From the NCBI GenBank assembly GCA_035654775.1, contig DASRWB010000055.1, positions 1-52,527 on the forward strand: a stretch of 52,527 bases of DNA, read 5' to 3'. Each line of letters opens with the position of its first letter. Within the stretch, counting starts at the first letter, position 1. Shown here one piece after another: positions 33,573 to 41,206 of this stretch. A program made the position numbers and the translations under genes. This DNA comes from HKST-UBA85 sp035654775 (GTDB taxonomy: Bacteria > Bacteroidota > Bacteroidia > Flavobacteriales > Flavobacteriaceae). A model generated the notes under the pieces. That model was given only the letters and a program-made list of their open reading frames with translations. It did no database searches and was not told the DNA's origin.

Positions 33573-34679
33573 TTATTTCTTTGGAATAATTTTAACAATA
33601 CCAAGATTTTCAATCCCTACATAAATATACCCGTCGGGACCTTGTTTAACGGTGCGAACACGACCCAAGCCTTCCAGGAGTTTTTCTTCCTGTATTACGG
33701 TGTTATTTTTGAGCACGCAACGGTTCAAATATTGGAATTTAAGTGAGCCCACCAAAAGATTATCTTTCCAATCGGGATAGGTGTTTCCGGTTACAAATGC
33801 CATGCCGCTGGGAGCGATTGATGGTGTCCAGTGATGTATAGGTTCTTCTATACCGGGAAGTGTAGTGTGTTTGGTGAAGGTAGAGCCGTCATAGTTAATC
33901 CCGTAGCTTACTTTAGACCAGCCGTAATTTTTTCCGGAATGTATAATATTGATTTCGTCACCACCACGTGGTCCGTGTTCATGTGTCCAGATTTCACCAC
34001 TTTCCGGATGTAAAACCATGCCTTGCGGGTTACGGTGTCCATAAGAATAAATCGCTTTTTTTGCTTTTGGATGGTTTACAAAAGGGTTGTCTTCAGGGAT
34101 GTTTCCATTGTCGTGAATTCTGTATATTTTACCACAGTCTCGGGTAATGTCTTGTGGATTTGTATCGCGATTACCTCTGTCGCCAATGGAAAAATATAAA
34201 TAACCTTCATTGTCAAAGGCTAATCTTGAGCCAAAATGGACCGCCTGATTAGAATCCGGAATGGCTTTATACAGTATTTCTTTTTCAACCAGCGTGTTAC
34301 CCTTTAGTTTAGCTCGCATTATGGTGGTATTGGCTCCGGTATTTTTATCAGAAGCAGAAGCATAAGAAAAGTAAACCCAATTGGTGTTTTCATAATTAGG
34401 GTGTAAGACTATATCCATAAGTCCGCCTTGACCTAAAACTTTAATGTCGGGTAATCCTTGAATTTCTGTTTTGATTCCGTTTTTAAAATGATAGAGTATA
34501 CCTTGTTTTTCTGTAATTAACATTGCGTTGTCGGGTAAAAAAACAAAACCCCAAGGAATGATGAGTTTATCTACTACTACTTCGTGACTGTAGTTTTTAC
34601 CTTTGTTTTTTTTGTCTTGTGCACAGCTGCTTGCCGAAAGGGTTAAAATGAATATTAGGCTTAAAAGTTTTGCGTTCAT
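33573..34679 (-). CDS. PQQ-dependent sugar dehydrogenase-like lipoprotein (YliI/Asd type)
   Basis: 368 residues. N-terminal signal with a likely lipobox (SASSC, Cys at ~19), then a six-bladed beta-propeller of the soluble glucose dehydrogenase/GSDH type: IPWGFVFLPDNAMLITEK, GQGGLMDIVLHPNYE, YSYGHRNPQGMVLHPESGE, WTHEHGPRGGDEINII and SIAPSGMAFVTG. These contain the His and Arg residues that contact PQQ and substrate in this family. It would oxidise aldoses in the periplasm, but actual PQQ use is not proven by sequence. A near-consensus -7 (TACCTTTA) lies on the minus strand at 34707-34714. Confidence 0.88.
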   Translation of the reverse strand: MNAKLLSLIFILTLSASSCAQDKKNKGKNYSHEVVVDKLIIPWGFVFLPDNAMLITEKQGILYHFKNGIKTEIQGLPDIKVLGQGGLMDIVLHPNYENTNWVYFSYASASDKNTGANTTIMRAKLKGNTLVEKEILYKAIPDSNQAVHFGSRLAFDNEGYLYFSIGDRGNRDTNPQDITRDCGKIYRIHDNGNIPEDNPFVNHPKAKKAIYSYGHRNPQGMVLHPESGEIWTHEHGPRGGDEINIIHSGKNYGWSKVSYGINYDGSTFTKHTTLPGIEEPIHHWTPSIAPSGMAFVTGNTYPDWKDNLLVGSLKFQYLNRCVLKNNTVIQEEKLLEGLGRVRTVKQGPDGYIYVGIENLGIVKIIPKK

Positions 34680-34920
34680 TTGAAGTACGTTTTTCCGAAG
34701 TGCACTTAAAGGTAGCCATAATTCTTTTTCTATTAAAAGCTTTAAGAATAATTAACACTACAACAAGAGGTAGTATATACATGTTGTGGTTTGTAACATA
34801 AAAGGCTAACGATTATTGTCAAAAAATCTTTTTTGTATAGGTTGACAAAGAATACTAATTTTTACCATACAATCTTTGTATATTGCGATATATAACTATG
34901 AAACAGATTTTTTACGCTCA

Positions 34921-35007
34921 ATGAAATTACTAGTAAAAGTCATATTGGTTTGGTTTGTGTATGGTAGTGTTTTTCCACAACAATTACCACCAATACGCCA
35001 AGTGTAA
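34921..35007 (+). pseudogene. 5' fragment of a secreted sensor/LuxR-type regulator gene
   Basis: ATG 34921 opens 28 codons ending at TAA 35005-35007: a signal peptide (KLLVKVILVWFVYGSVF) followed by PQQLPPI and then a non-native tail. A signal peptide directly followed by Q-x-LPPI is typical of the mature N-terminus of periplasmic two-component-propeller/Y_Y_Y LuxR-family regulators in flavobacteria. The rest of the gene is missing; the sequence passes directly into a LacI fragment. Confidence 0.5.
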
Positions 35008-35249
35008 TCGCCTTGCATAAAGCTCAAAAACAGGGAAAACAAATTCCGGAAGCGTTATCAATCATTGGGTTTTCAGATAATAATATCTTAGCCTTTACCG
35101 AACCAAAACTTTCTACTGTAGCACAGCATCCGCTTGATATTGCTTGTGCCACGGTCAATCTTCTCATTGACAAAATAGAAAATAAAAATTTAAATAACGA
35201 TGAAGTTTTGATTAAAACCGAACTCGTTTTAAGAGGTACTACGTTATAA
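34992..35249 (+). pseudogene. 3' fragment of a LacI-family transcriptional regulator gene
   Basis: In one frame up to the stop at 35247-35249, about 85 residues match the end of a LacI-type sugar-binding domain: SVIALHKAQKQGKQIPEALS, IIGFSDNNILAFTEPKLSTV, then HPLDIACATVNLLIDKIENK and a final LVLRGTT. The DNA-binding domain and most of the effector domain are absent. The TTG at 35013 could only yield a meaningless stub. With the preceding fragment it marks an internal deletion. Confidence 0.75.
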
Positions 35250-35312
35250 AATAGTTAACCTTACAGCTGAAAGGGCTAATTTTAAGTGAAAGTAAATAGA
35301 AAATAATTTTCT

Positions 35313-35759
35313 CTACATAGAGATTAAGGTGGTTGTCCACACAATCAAGGACGATAAGAAAATTCCAATCGCATTGGCAGAAAACGCTTTGTTTCTTTCA
35401 ATTTTAAACAGATAGGTGGCGATGCTTCCGGCATAAACTCCCGTTCCGGGTAAAGGAATCATTACAAAAAACAAAAGTCCCCAAAAACCATATTTTTGAA
35501 TTTTGTTTTGTGAGCCTACTTTGGCTCTTCGTGCTACCCAAATGGCGCTTTTTTTATAAGGACGCCAAAATAAAAAATATCGGTTTATTTTATCCAGAAA
35601 AAACATCATTATAGGAAAGACCAACAGATTTGCTAAAAAAGCAACCGCAAATACCAAATAAATATTATGACCACTAAGTATTCCATAGGGAATACCTACT
35701 TTGGCTTCACCAAAGGGAGAAATACTCCAAAGAAAGGTTATAATAATATCTTGAATCAC
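35313..35759 (-). CDS. Small multidrug-export family membrane protein (COG2426-like)
   Basis: 148 residues with about four hydrophobic helices. Recognisable segments: SPFGEAKVGIPYGILSGHN, YGFWGLLFFVMIPLPGTGVYAG, and FSANAIGIFLSSLIVW. It matches the Sm_multidrug_ex family, whose transport role is poorly tested. Alone on the minus strand; no operon partner. Confidence 0.8.
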   Translation of the reverse strand: MIQDIIITFLWSISPFGEAKVGIPYGILSGHNIYLVFAVAFLANLLVFPIMMFFLDKINRYFLFWRPYKKSAIWVARRAKVGSQNKIQKYGFWGLLFFVMIPLPGTGVYAGSIATYLFKIERNKAFSANAIGIFLSSLIVWTTTLISM

Positions 35760-35901
35760 TTTACTTTTTTAAAGGAATGGCAAAATTAACTAATGCTTTT
35801 CAAAAACACTGATAATTAATTCATAATTTTTTTAAGGAAAATTAAAAATAGAAGAATGAGTGTCAACTTTATATAGGAAAAATGATGTTAAAAAAGCTTA
35901 A

Positions 35902-36372
35902 TTATTCTATTCTACGGTAATTTTCAGAGTAAATACGATTGCCTTCTTCATCAATTTCAATTTGGATGTAGGTTCTTTCTTTTAAAATTAGCTCAAAAAC
36001 AAATTCCTTTTTGTTTTCAATTATTTTTTTCATGGAAGCTGAGCCATACTCCAAAACTTCAGTAAGACGAGAGTCTGAAATGCTGTATGTACCATAACCA
36101 TACCATTCGGTTGAATCAGCAGGTACTTCCTTACTCCACATTACTTTAGTTGGTGTATACATTTTAATTTGCCTGTATCCTTCATTAGTGTTGAAAGAAT
36201 CGATAATTTGGTTGTCTTTATAGTTGTAATATCCGGTAAGTTCCCAAGTGCCTTCAAGAGTATTTGTTGTTTTGTTTTCCATTATCAGGGTTTTGGCGTT
36301 GGCTTCTTTTGCATATTCATTACAGCTTACAAGTAGAATAAAAAATGGACAAACAATTTTTAAGAATTTCAT
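35902..36372 (-). CDS. Lipocalin-like lipoprotein
   Basis: 156 residues. Signal and lipobox LVSC (Cys at ~17), then a small beta-rich domain starting NTLEGTWELTGYYNYKDNQ, characteristic of lipocalin-like proteins, with SRLTEVLEYGSASM later. No partner genes. Ligand unknown. It is divergent from trxB with a 157-bp gap. Confidence 0.7.
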   Translation of the reverse strand: MKFLKIVCPFFILLVSCNEYAKEANAKTLIMENKTTNTLEGTWELTGYYNYKDNQIIDSFNTNEGYRQIKMYTPTKVMWSKEVPADSTEWYGYGTYSISDSRLTEVLEYGSASMKKIIENKKEFVFELILKERTYIQIEIDEEGNRIYSENYRRIE

Positions 36373-36496
36373 AATATATGAGTTGAAAAAAGCTTCCTTA
36401 CTAATTTACAAAAAAAAATGCACTTTTATATAAGTTATAACAATTTTACCATAGGCAATGTTAATAACTTCTATGTAAGGTTTTGTACAAAAAAAC

Positions 36497-36504
36497 TACT
36501 TTTG
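36497..36504 (+). promoter_or_regulatory. -7 element TACTTTTG of trxB
   Basis: Exact TAnnTTTG. It predicts transcription from about 36511, which leaves almost no leader before ATG 36518 and favours ATG 36530. Confidence 0.55.
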
Positions 36505-36529
36505 TCCTGTAATATTAATGAAAAGAATT

Positions 36530-37510
36530 ATGTCAGATTCAATTGAAAAAGTAAAGTGTTTAATTATAGGTTCAGGTCCGGCAGGCTACACGGCAGCTAT
36601 ATATGCAGCAAGAGCAAATATGCATCCGGTGCTTTACCAAGGAACTCAACCCGGCGGACAATTAACCACAACCAATGAAGTAGAAAACTTTCCGGGTTAT
36701 CCTGATGGAATAACAGGACCCGAAATGATGATAGAGTTTCAAAAGCAAGCCGAACGTTTTGGGACAGACATTAGAGACGGATGGATTACCAAAGTAGATT
36801 TTTCGGGCGATATCCATAAAGTATGGGTTAATGATTCCAAAGAAATACACTGCGAAACAGTAATTATTTCTACAGGAGCTTCCGCAAAATATTTAGGCCT
36901 GGATTCTGAACAAAAATATTTAAAACTCGGCGGTGGCGTTTCAGCCTGTGCTATATGTGATGGGTTTTTCTATCGAAATCAGGAAGTGGTAATAGTAGGT
37001 GCAGGAGATTCTGCTTGTGAAGAGGCACATTACCTGTCAAAGCTCTGTAAAAAAGTGACTATGTTGGTTAGACGTGATGAGTTTAGAGCTTCAAAAATCA
37101 TGGAAGCACGTGTGCGAAAAACACCCAATATTGAAATTTTATTCAATACCGAAACCGAAGAAGTATTGGGCGACGGACAAGTCGTTACCGGTGTAAAAGT
37201 AAAAAATACCCATACCGGAGAAACCAAAGAAATTCCGGCTACCGGATTTTTTGTTGCTATCGGGCATAAACCCAATACAGATATTTTTAAAGACTTTCTG
37301 GAACTTGACGAAACCGGATACATTATAAATGTTCCCGGAAGTGCAAAAACAAACATTGAAGGCGTTTTTGTGAGTGGTGATGCCGCAGACCACGTATACA
37401 GGCAGGCTGTAACTGCAGCAGGTACGGGCTGTATGGCGGCCTTAGATGCAGAACGCTATTTGGCGGCCAAAGATTCAGAATTTGAAATATCAACCTCTAC
37501 TTACAATTAG
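36530..37510 (+). CDS. trxB: Thioredoxin-disulfide reductase
   Basis: 326 residues. FAD motif IIGSGPAGYTAAIYAARA at ~9-26, GGQLTTTNEVENFPG, the redox-active CAICDG (CxxC), the NADPH-binding VVIVGAGDSACEEA, and the C-terminal FVSGDAADHVYRQAVTAAG. It reduces thioredoxin with NADPH in the cytosol. ATG 36530 was chosen over 36518 because of the promoter position and the family N-terminus (MSDSIEKVKCLIIG). Monocistronic with its own terminator. Confidence 0.96.
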   Translation: MSDSIEKVKCLIIGSGPAGYTAAIYAARANMHPVLYQGTQPGGQLTTTNEVENFPGYPDGITGPEMMIEFQKQAERFGTDIRDGWITKVDFSGDIHKVWVNDSKEIHCETVIISTGASAKYLGLDSEQKYLKLGGGVSACAICDGFFYRNQEVVIVGAGDSACEEAHYLSKLCKKVTMLVRRDEFRASKIMEARVRKTPNIEILFNTETEEVLGDGQVVTGVKVKNTHTGETKEIPATGFFVAIGHKPNTDIFKDFLELDETGYIINVPGSAKTNIEGVFVSGDAADHVYRQAVTAAGTGCMAALDAERYLAAKDSEFEISTSTYN

Positions 37511-37531
37511 AGAGCCATTTTAAAAGCTATT

Positions 37532-37567
37532 AAAAAATCCAAAACGCAAAGTTTTGGATTTTTTTTA
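37532..37567 (+). terminator. Rho-independent terminator of trxB
   Basis: Stem AAATCCAAAAC (37535-37545) / GTTTTGGATTT (37551-37561) with loop GCAAA and a run of eight T from 37559. Confidence 0.88.
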
Positions 37568-37669
37568 TTAAATAATATACGGAAATAACACTTTTAGGTT
37601 GCTGACAAAAGTCATATTTTATAAATACTATATATCGGAAATTTGTAACATAATTTAAAAACAAATGGT

Positions 37670-38260
37670 ATGAGAACAATTAAATTCAAAAAAATGATGC
37701 CGCTAATTTTAACAGTCATCATTTCGATTTTTTACAGTGAAAACATCTTGGCACAACAATTTAAACTGGACAATGCCAAGTCTGCTTTAACTGTTTACGG
37801 AACTTCAAGCCTACACGATTGGGAGATTAAAGCCCAAAAACAATCGGGTATTGTAGCGCTACAAAAAGAAGAAAACCTAACACTTACACAACTGGAGGTA
37901 AGTATAGAGGCCGAAAGTCTTAAAAGTTATAAGACTGCCATGGACAAAAACACCTACAAAGCCTTGAAAACAGACCAGCACAAGTTTATTACCTTCAAGC
38001 TGGTTCAGGTCAAAAAAATGGAAGATTTAGGTAATTCCGTATATCGGGTTACTGCTTCAGGAAAGCTTACTATTGCAGGTGTTGCAAAAACCACAGACTT
38101 AACTTTTAAAATGCAGATGTCAAGTAATGCCGTTACACTGGAAGGCGAAAAAACATTCAATATGACAGAGTACGACATCAAACCCCCAACGGCCTTATTG
38201 GGAACCGTAAAAACAGGCGATCAAATCACCATAAAATTTAAAACCATATTAACAAACTAA
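37670..38260 (+). CDS. YceI-like periplasmic protein (first copy)
   Basis: 196 residues with a Sec signal (likely cut after NILAQ at ~29) and a YceI lipocalin-like domain: SALTVYGTSSLHDWEIKAQK, FKLVQVKKMEDLG, TASGKLTIAGVAKTTDL, MTEYDIKPPTALLGTVKTGD. YceI proteins bind isoprenoid-like lipids. It lies 27 bp before an outer-membrane porin-like gene, with a second YceI-like gene beyond it, suggesting a shared envelope function, possibly lipid handling. Confidence 0.85.
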   Translation: MRTIKFKKMMPLILTVIISIFYSENILAQQFKLDNAKSALTVYGTSSLHDWEIKAQKQSGIVALQKEENLTLTQLEVSIEAESLKSYKTAMDKNTYKALKTDQHKFITFKLVQVKKMEDLGNSVYRVTASGKLTIAGVAKTTDLTFKMQMSSNAVTLEGEKTFNMTEYDIKPPTALLGTVKTGDQITIKFKTILTN

Positions 38261-38287
38261 ACTATTCATTATTAAATTTATACAATT

Positions 38288-39604
38288 ATGAAAACACTTT
38301 TTAAACAAACATTATACTTAGCGTTATTTCTTTTCTCTGTAAGCATTTTTGCTCAAGACAGAAACCTTGACAATTACAGACAACCTGACCAAAGAGGGAT
38401 TCATGTATTTGAAGCTCCCAAAGACACCACATCTACTTTTGAAAATGTAAAAGTAAGAATAGGCGGTGCTTCTACACTTCAGTTTCAAGCTTTAGACCAC
38501 GAAAACGGGGTTCCACAAAGCAACATTGACAATGAGACTGTGCAGCCACTTAAAAACATTGGCTACAACTTCAACTTGGCCACTGCAAACCTAGATCTTG
38601 ATGTTGCCTTGGCTAAAGGCGTAAGAATGCATTTAAGAACCTATTTGTCTTCACGTCACCATCCGGAACCTTATGTAAAAGGTGGATATTTCCAAATAGA
38701 CAATCTGGACTTCATAAAAGAAGGAACATTGGCTGAACTTATGAAATATGCTACCATAAAAGTAGGGCATATGGAAAACAACTACGGTGATGCTCATTTC
38801 AGAAGAACAGATAATGCTCAAGCTATTTACAACCCGTTTGTAGGCAACTTGATTATGGATGCTTTTACCACAGAAGTAGGTGCCGAAATTTACTACAGAA
38901 GAAATGGTTTAATTAGTATGATAGGTTTTTCAAACGGTAAACTAAACCAGTCTGTAGCAGCAGGTGCCAATGATAAAACCGGTGGTGCTTCATTCTTAGC
39001 CAAGCTGGGATATGACAAGCAGTTCAACGACGATTTTAGATTTAGATTAACCGGTTCCATGTACACCACAGGATATGTGCCTACTAACTATTTATACACC
39101 GCAGACCGTGCCGGTTCCAGATATTATTTAGTATTAGAGCCTCCTTTAACTAGCCAAGGGGCTACAACTACTCCGACTAACAGTTACAAATCAGGACGTT
39201 TTGATCCCGGTTTCAGAAACAGAATTACCGCCATAATGTTCAACCCGTTTGTTAAATACAAAGGACTAGAGTTTTTTGGAACACTGGAATTAGTAAGTGG
39301 TAGAACAGCTGCCGAAGCCGACAACCGCAACGCTACTCAATTTGGAGGTGAAGTAATATATCGTTTTGGAAATGCTGAGAATATATACATCGGTGGCCGT
39401 TACAATACCGTAAGTTCTGAGCTTGCAGGTGGTCTAGATGTAGATATTAGCAGAGTACAACTGTCTGCCGGATGGTTTTTAACCAAAAACATTTTAGCCA
39501 AGGTTGAATATGTGGCTCAAAAATATGATGGTTACCCCGATACAAATATATTACACGAAGGTAAATTTAGTGGATTAATGGCCGAGGCCGTAATCAGTTT
39601 CTAA
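38288..39604 (+). CDS. Porin-like outer-membrane beta-barrel protein
   Basis: 438 residues with a Sec signal (cut after SIFAQ at ~23), then a short flexible segment and alternating amphipathic strands up to a C-terminal aromatic residue (LMAEAVISF), typical for outer-membrane barrels. Segments such as YNFNLATANLDLDVALAKGV and KVGHMENNYGDAHFRRTDN resemble a barrel-protein family of Bacteroidota often seen beside YceI. Substrate unknown. The long hairpin after it may act as its terminator. Confidence 0.72.
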   Translation: MKTLFKQTLYLALFLFSVSIFAQDRNLDNYRQPDQRGIHVFEAPKDTTSTFENVKVRIGGASTLQFQALDHENGVPQSNIDNETVQPLKNIGYNFNLATANLDLDVALAKGVRMHLRTYLSSRHHPEPYVKGGYFQIDNLDFIKEGTLAELMKYATIKVGHMENNYGDAHFRRTDNAQAIYNPFVGNLIMDAFTTEVGAEIYYRRNGLISMIGFSNGKLNQSVAAGANDKTGGASFLAKLGYDKQFNDDFRFRLTGSMYTTGYVPTNYLYTADRAGSRYYLVLEPPLTSQGATTTPTNSYKSGRFDPGFRNRITAIMFNPFVKYKGLEFFGTLELVSGRTAAEADNRNATQFGGEVIYRFGNAENIYIGGRYNTVSSELAGGLDVDISRVQLSAGWFLTKNILAKVEYVAQKYDGYPDTNILHEGKFSGLMAEAVISF

Positions 39605-39620
39605 TATTTTATATTTTTTT

Positions 39621-39676
39621 GCATGCCTTAGGATAACTAAAATTTACAAAATTTGTATCTTAAGGCATGTTTTTTG
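39621..39676 (+). terminator. Long imperfect hairpin followed by a T-run
   Basis: Arms 39622-39635 (CATGCCTTAGGATA) and 39656-39669 (TATCTTAAGGCATG) pair with one mismatch. The inside also contains AAATTT/AAATTT, which can extend the stem. TTTTTT follows. Probably terminates the porin gene. A T-run on the left side could make it work leftward too. Confidence 0.6.
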
Positions 39677-39711
39677 TAAAGAATACGAGTATATTCATTA
39701 ATAAACCGGCT

Positions 39712-40296
39712 ATGAAAAATTTACTTTATCTATTGGGGCTTTTTTTAACGGTAGCTTTTACTACTGTAGAATTCACCAAAAAATCTACTCATGTAGTAGT
39801 AGAAAACGACAGTGAAGTATCTATTTCCGGGAATACAAATATCAATTCTTTTAACTGCTGTTATAATATTAATAAACTAGACAATCCAATCCCGGTTCAC
39901 TTTGAATCCAGAAATAAAAACATGGTGTTTGATGCTACTTATCTGGAACTGGAAAACGAGTGTTTTGACTGTGGAAATAAAGGCATTAACAAGGACTTCA
40001 ATAAGCTTTTAAAAACAGAAATTTACCCCAAAATTAAGCTTAAACTCAAGGAAATACAAAAAGGAACTACTAAAGACGAGTCGCTGACTGCACTTGTAGA
40101 AATTAGTATAGCAAACAAAATCAATACCTACAAAATACCTGTAAGTGTTGATCAAGAACAAAAACTTTATGTGGAAGGTGAATTGCGTTTAAAGCTTGAA
40201 GATTTTCAATTGGAACCTCCCAAAAAAGCGTTAGGTCTTATTGTAGTTAAAGATGAAATTAAAGTAATTTTTAAGCTTAATCTTAAGCAGGTATAA
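39712..40296 (+). CDS. YceI-like protein (second, divergent copy)
   Basis: 194 residues from ATG 39712 (the upstream in-frame ATG at 39667 lies on the hairpin and would add a non-signal segment before MKNLLYLLGLFLTVAFTTVE). After the signal, a YceI-like beta domain: ISGNTNINSFNCCYNI, YLELENECFDCGNKGIN, KLKLKEIQ and LEDFQLEPPKKALGLIVVKD. Four Cys (NCCYN and CFDCG) set it apart from the first copy and may form disulfides or bind metal. Same direction as the first YceI and porin genes. Confidence 0.7.
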   Translation: MKNLLYLLGLFLTVAFTTVEFTKKSTHVVVENDSEVSISGNTNINSFNCCYNINKLDNPIPVHFESRNKNMVFDATYLELENECFDCGNKGINKDFNKLLKTEIYPKIKLKLKEIQKGTTKDESLTALVEISIANKINTYKIPVSVDQEQKLYVEGELRLKLEDFQLEPPKKALGLIVVKDEIKVIFKLNLKQV

Positions 40297-40319
40297 TACT
40301 CATATATCAAGTTTAATTA

Positions 40320-40366
40320 AAAAAAACCATCTCGTACAAGTTTACCTTGTTTGAGATGGTTTTTAC
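40320..40366. terminator. Bidirectional terminator
   Basis: AAACCATCTC / GAGATGGTTT stem (core 40327-40333 with 40353-40359), extended by ACAAG/CTTGT, flanked by A- and T-runs. Serves the YceI gene (+) and the head-GIN gene (-). Confidence 0.85.
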
Positions 40367-40385
40367 TTTGGTTGGTTTAGGTTGG

Positions 40386-41108
40386 TTATATTTTAGAAAT
40401 ACTTCCTGAAGCACCGTCATTACTGTTAATTATTTCCGGATTTCCGATATAGGAAATAGAACCGCCGCTACTGGCTTTGGCATGAAGTTCGTTTATTGCA
40501 AAGACATCTATATTGCCGCCGCTGGAAGCTCTAACGGTTGCTACATTGGTTTTAAAGTCCGTTGCTTTTACAGTGCTTCCACTTGAGGATTGAGCTTGTA
40601 GTGTGTTTGCATGACCGCTTAAATTTACAGTGCTTCCGCTACTGGATTCGCAAATAACCTTATCGGCATTCAGCTGAAGTTGAAGGTAACTGCCGCTGGA
40701 AGTGTCTATCTCAAATTGAGAAGCATTTAGAGTTCCTTTTGCATGAACTTCGCTGCCGCTGGTAGCTTTAATTTTGGTTAACGCGGTATAGGTTACATAC
40801 ACTTTTTTAGAAGCTGCCCAATTGATGTTATCTTCAGTGGTAATTTTTAAAATATTGTTTTTTACTTCAGTCGTAATAATATCCTGTAAGTTTTCGTCTG
40901 CTTCTACGGTAATACTTTCTTCATTGCCTTTGGTTAAAATAACCTCAAGTCCTCTTGCAGCGTGAATTTCGCTAAAGGCATAATTTACGGTTCTTGATTC
41001 GGTGACGATGTTTCCGTTTCCTTTTACGCCCATATTAAAATCGAATTGGCAAGAAAAGGTTACTAAAGCCAGCATCGTGGATACAATAATTTTGGTTAGT
41101 GTTGTCAT
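40386..41108 (-). CDS. Head-GIN (DUF2807) domain lipoprotein
   Basis: 240 residues. Signal with lipobox TFSC (Cys at ~20), then a right-handed beta-helix-like DUF2807 domain opening VKGNGNIVTESRTVNYAFSE and IHAARGLEVILTKG, with repeated SSGS/SSGG turns (TSSGSYLQL, ESSSGSTVNL, QSSSGSTVKA, RASSGGNIDV, KASSGGSISY) about 20 residues apart. Common in Bacteroidota beside PspC/PadR genes. Role in envelope stress is inferred. Last gene of the leftward cluster, 98 bp after the PspC gene. Confidence 0.85.
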   Translation of the reverse strand: MTTLTKIIVSTMLALVTFSCQFDFNMGVKGNGNIVTESRTVNYAFSEIHAARGLEVILTKGNEESITVEADENLQDIITTEVKNNILKITTEDNINWAASKKVYVTYTALTKIKATSGSEVHAKGTLNASQFEIDTSSGSYLQLQLNADKVICESSSGSTVNLSGHANTLQAQSSSGSTVKATDFKTNVATVRASSGGNIDVFAINELHAKASSGGSISYIGNPEIINSNDGASGSISKI

Positions 41109-41206
41109 ATCTGTTCGTTTTTTGATTAATGATTCAAAAGTCTAAACCTTTTAGAGAGTTTTGAATTTTTTTTGATTGAATTGTTATTTTTTAATGATGA
41201 ATTGTT

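Noticed and set aside
28441..34700. Cobalamin riboswitch controlling the mutase genes
   Set aside because: No B12-box-like conserved sequence was seen upstream of mutA, mutB or udk; gaps are 8-35 bp, too short for the aptamer.
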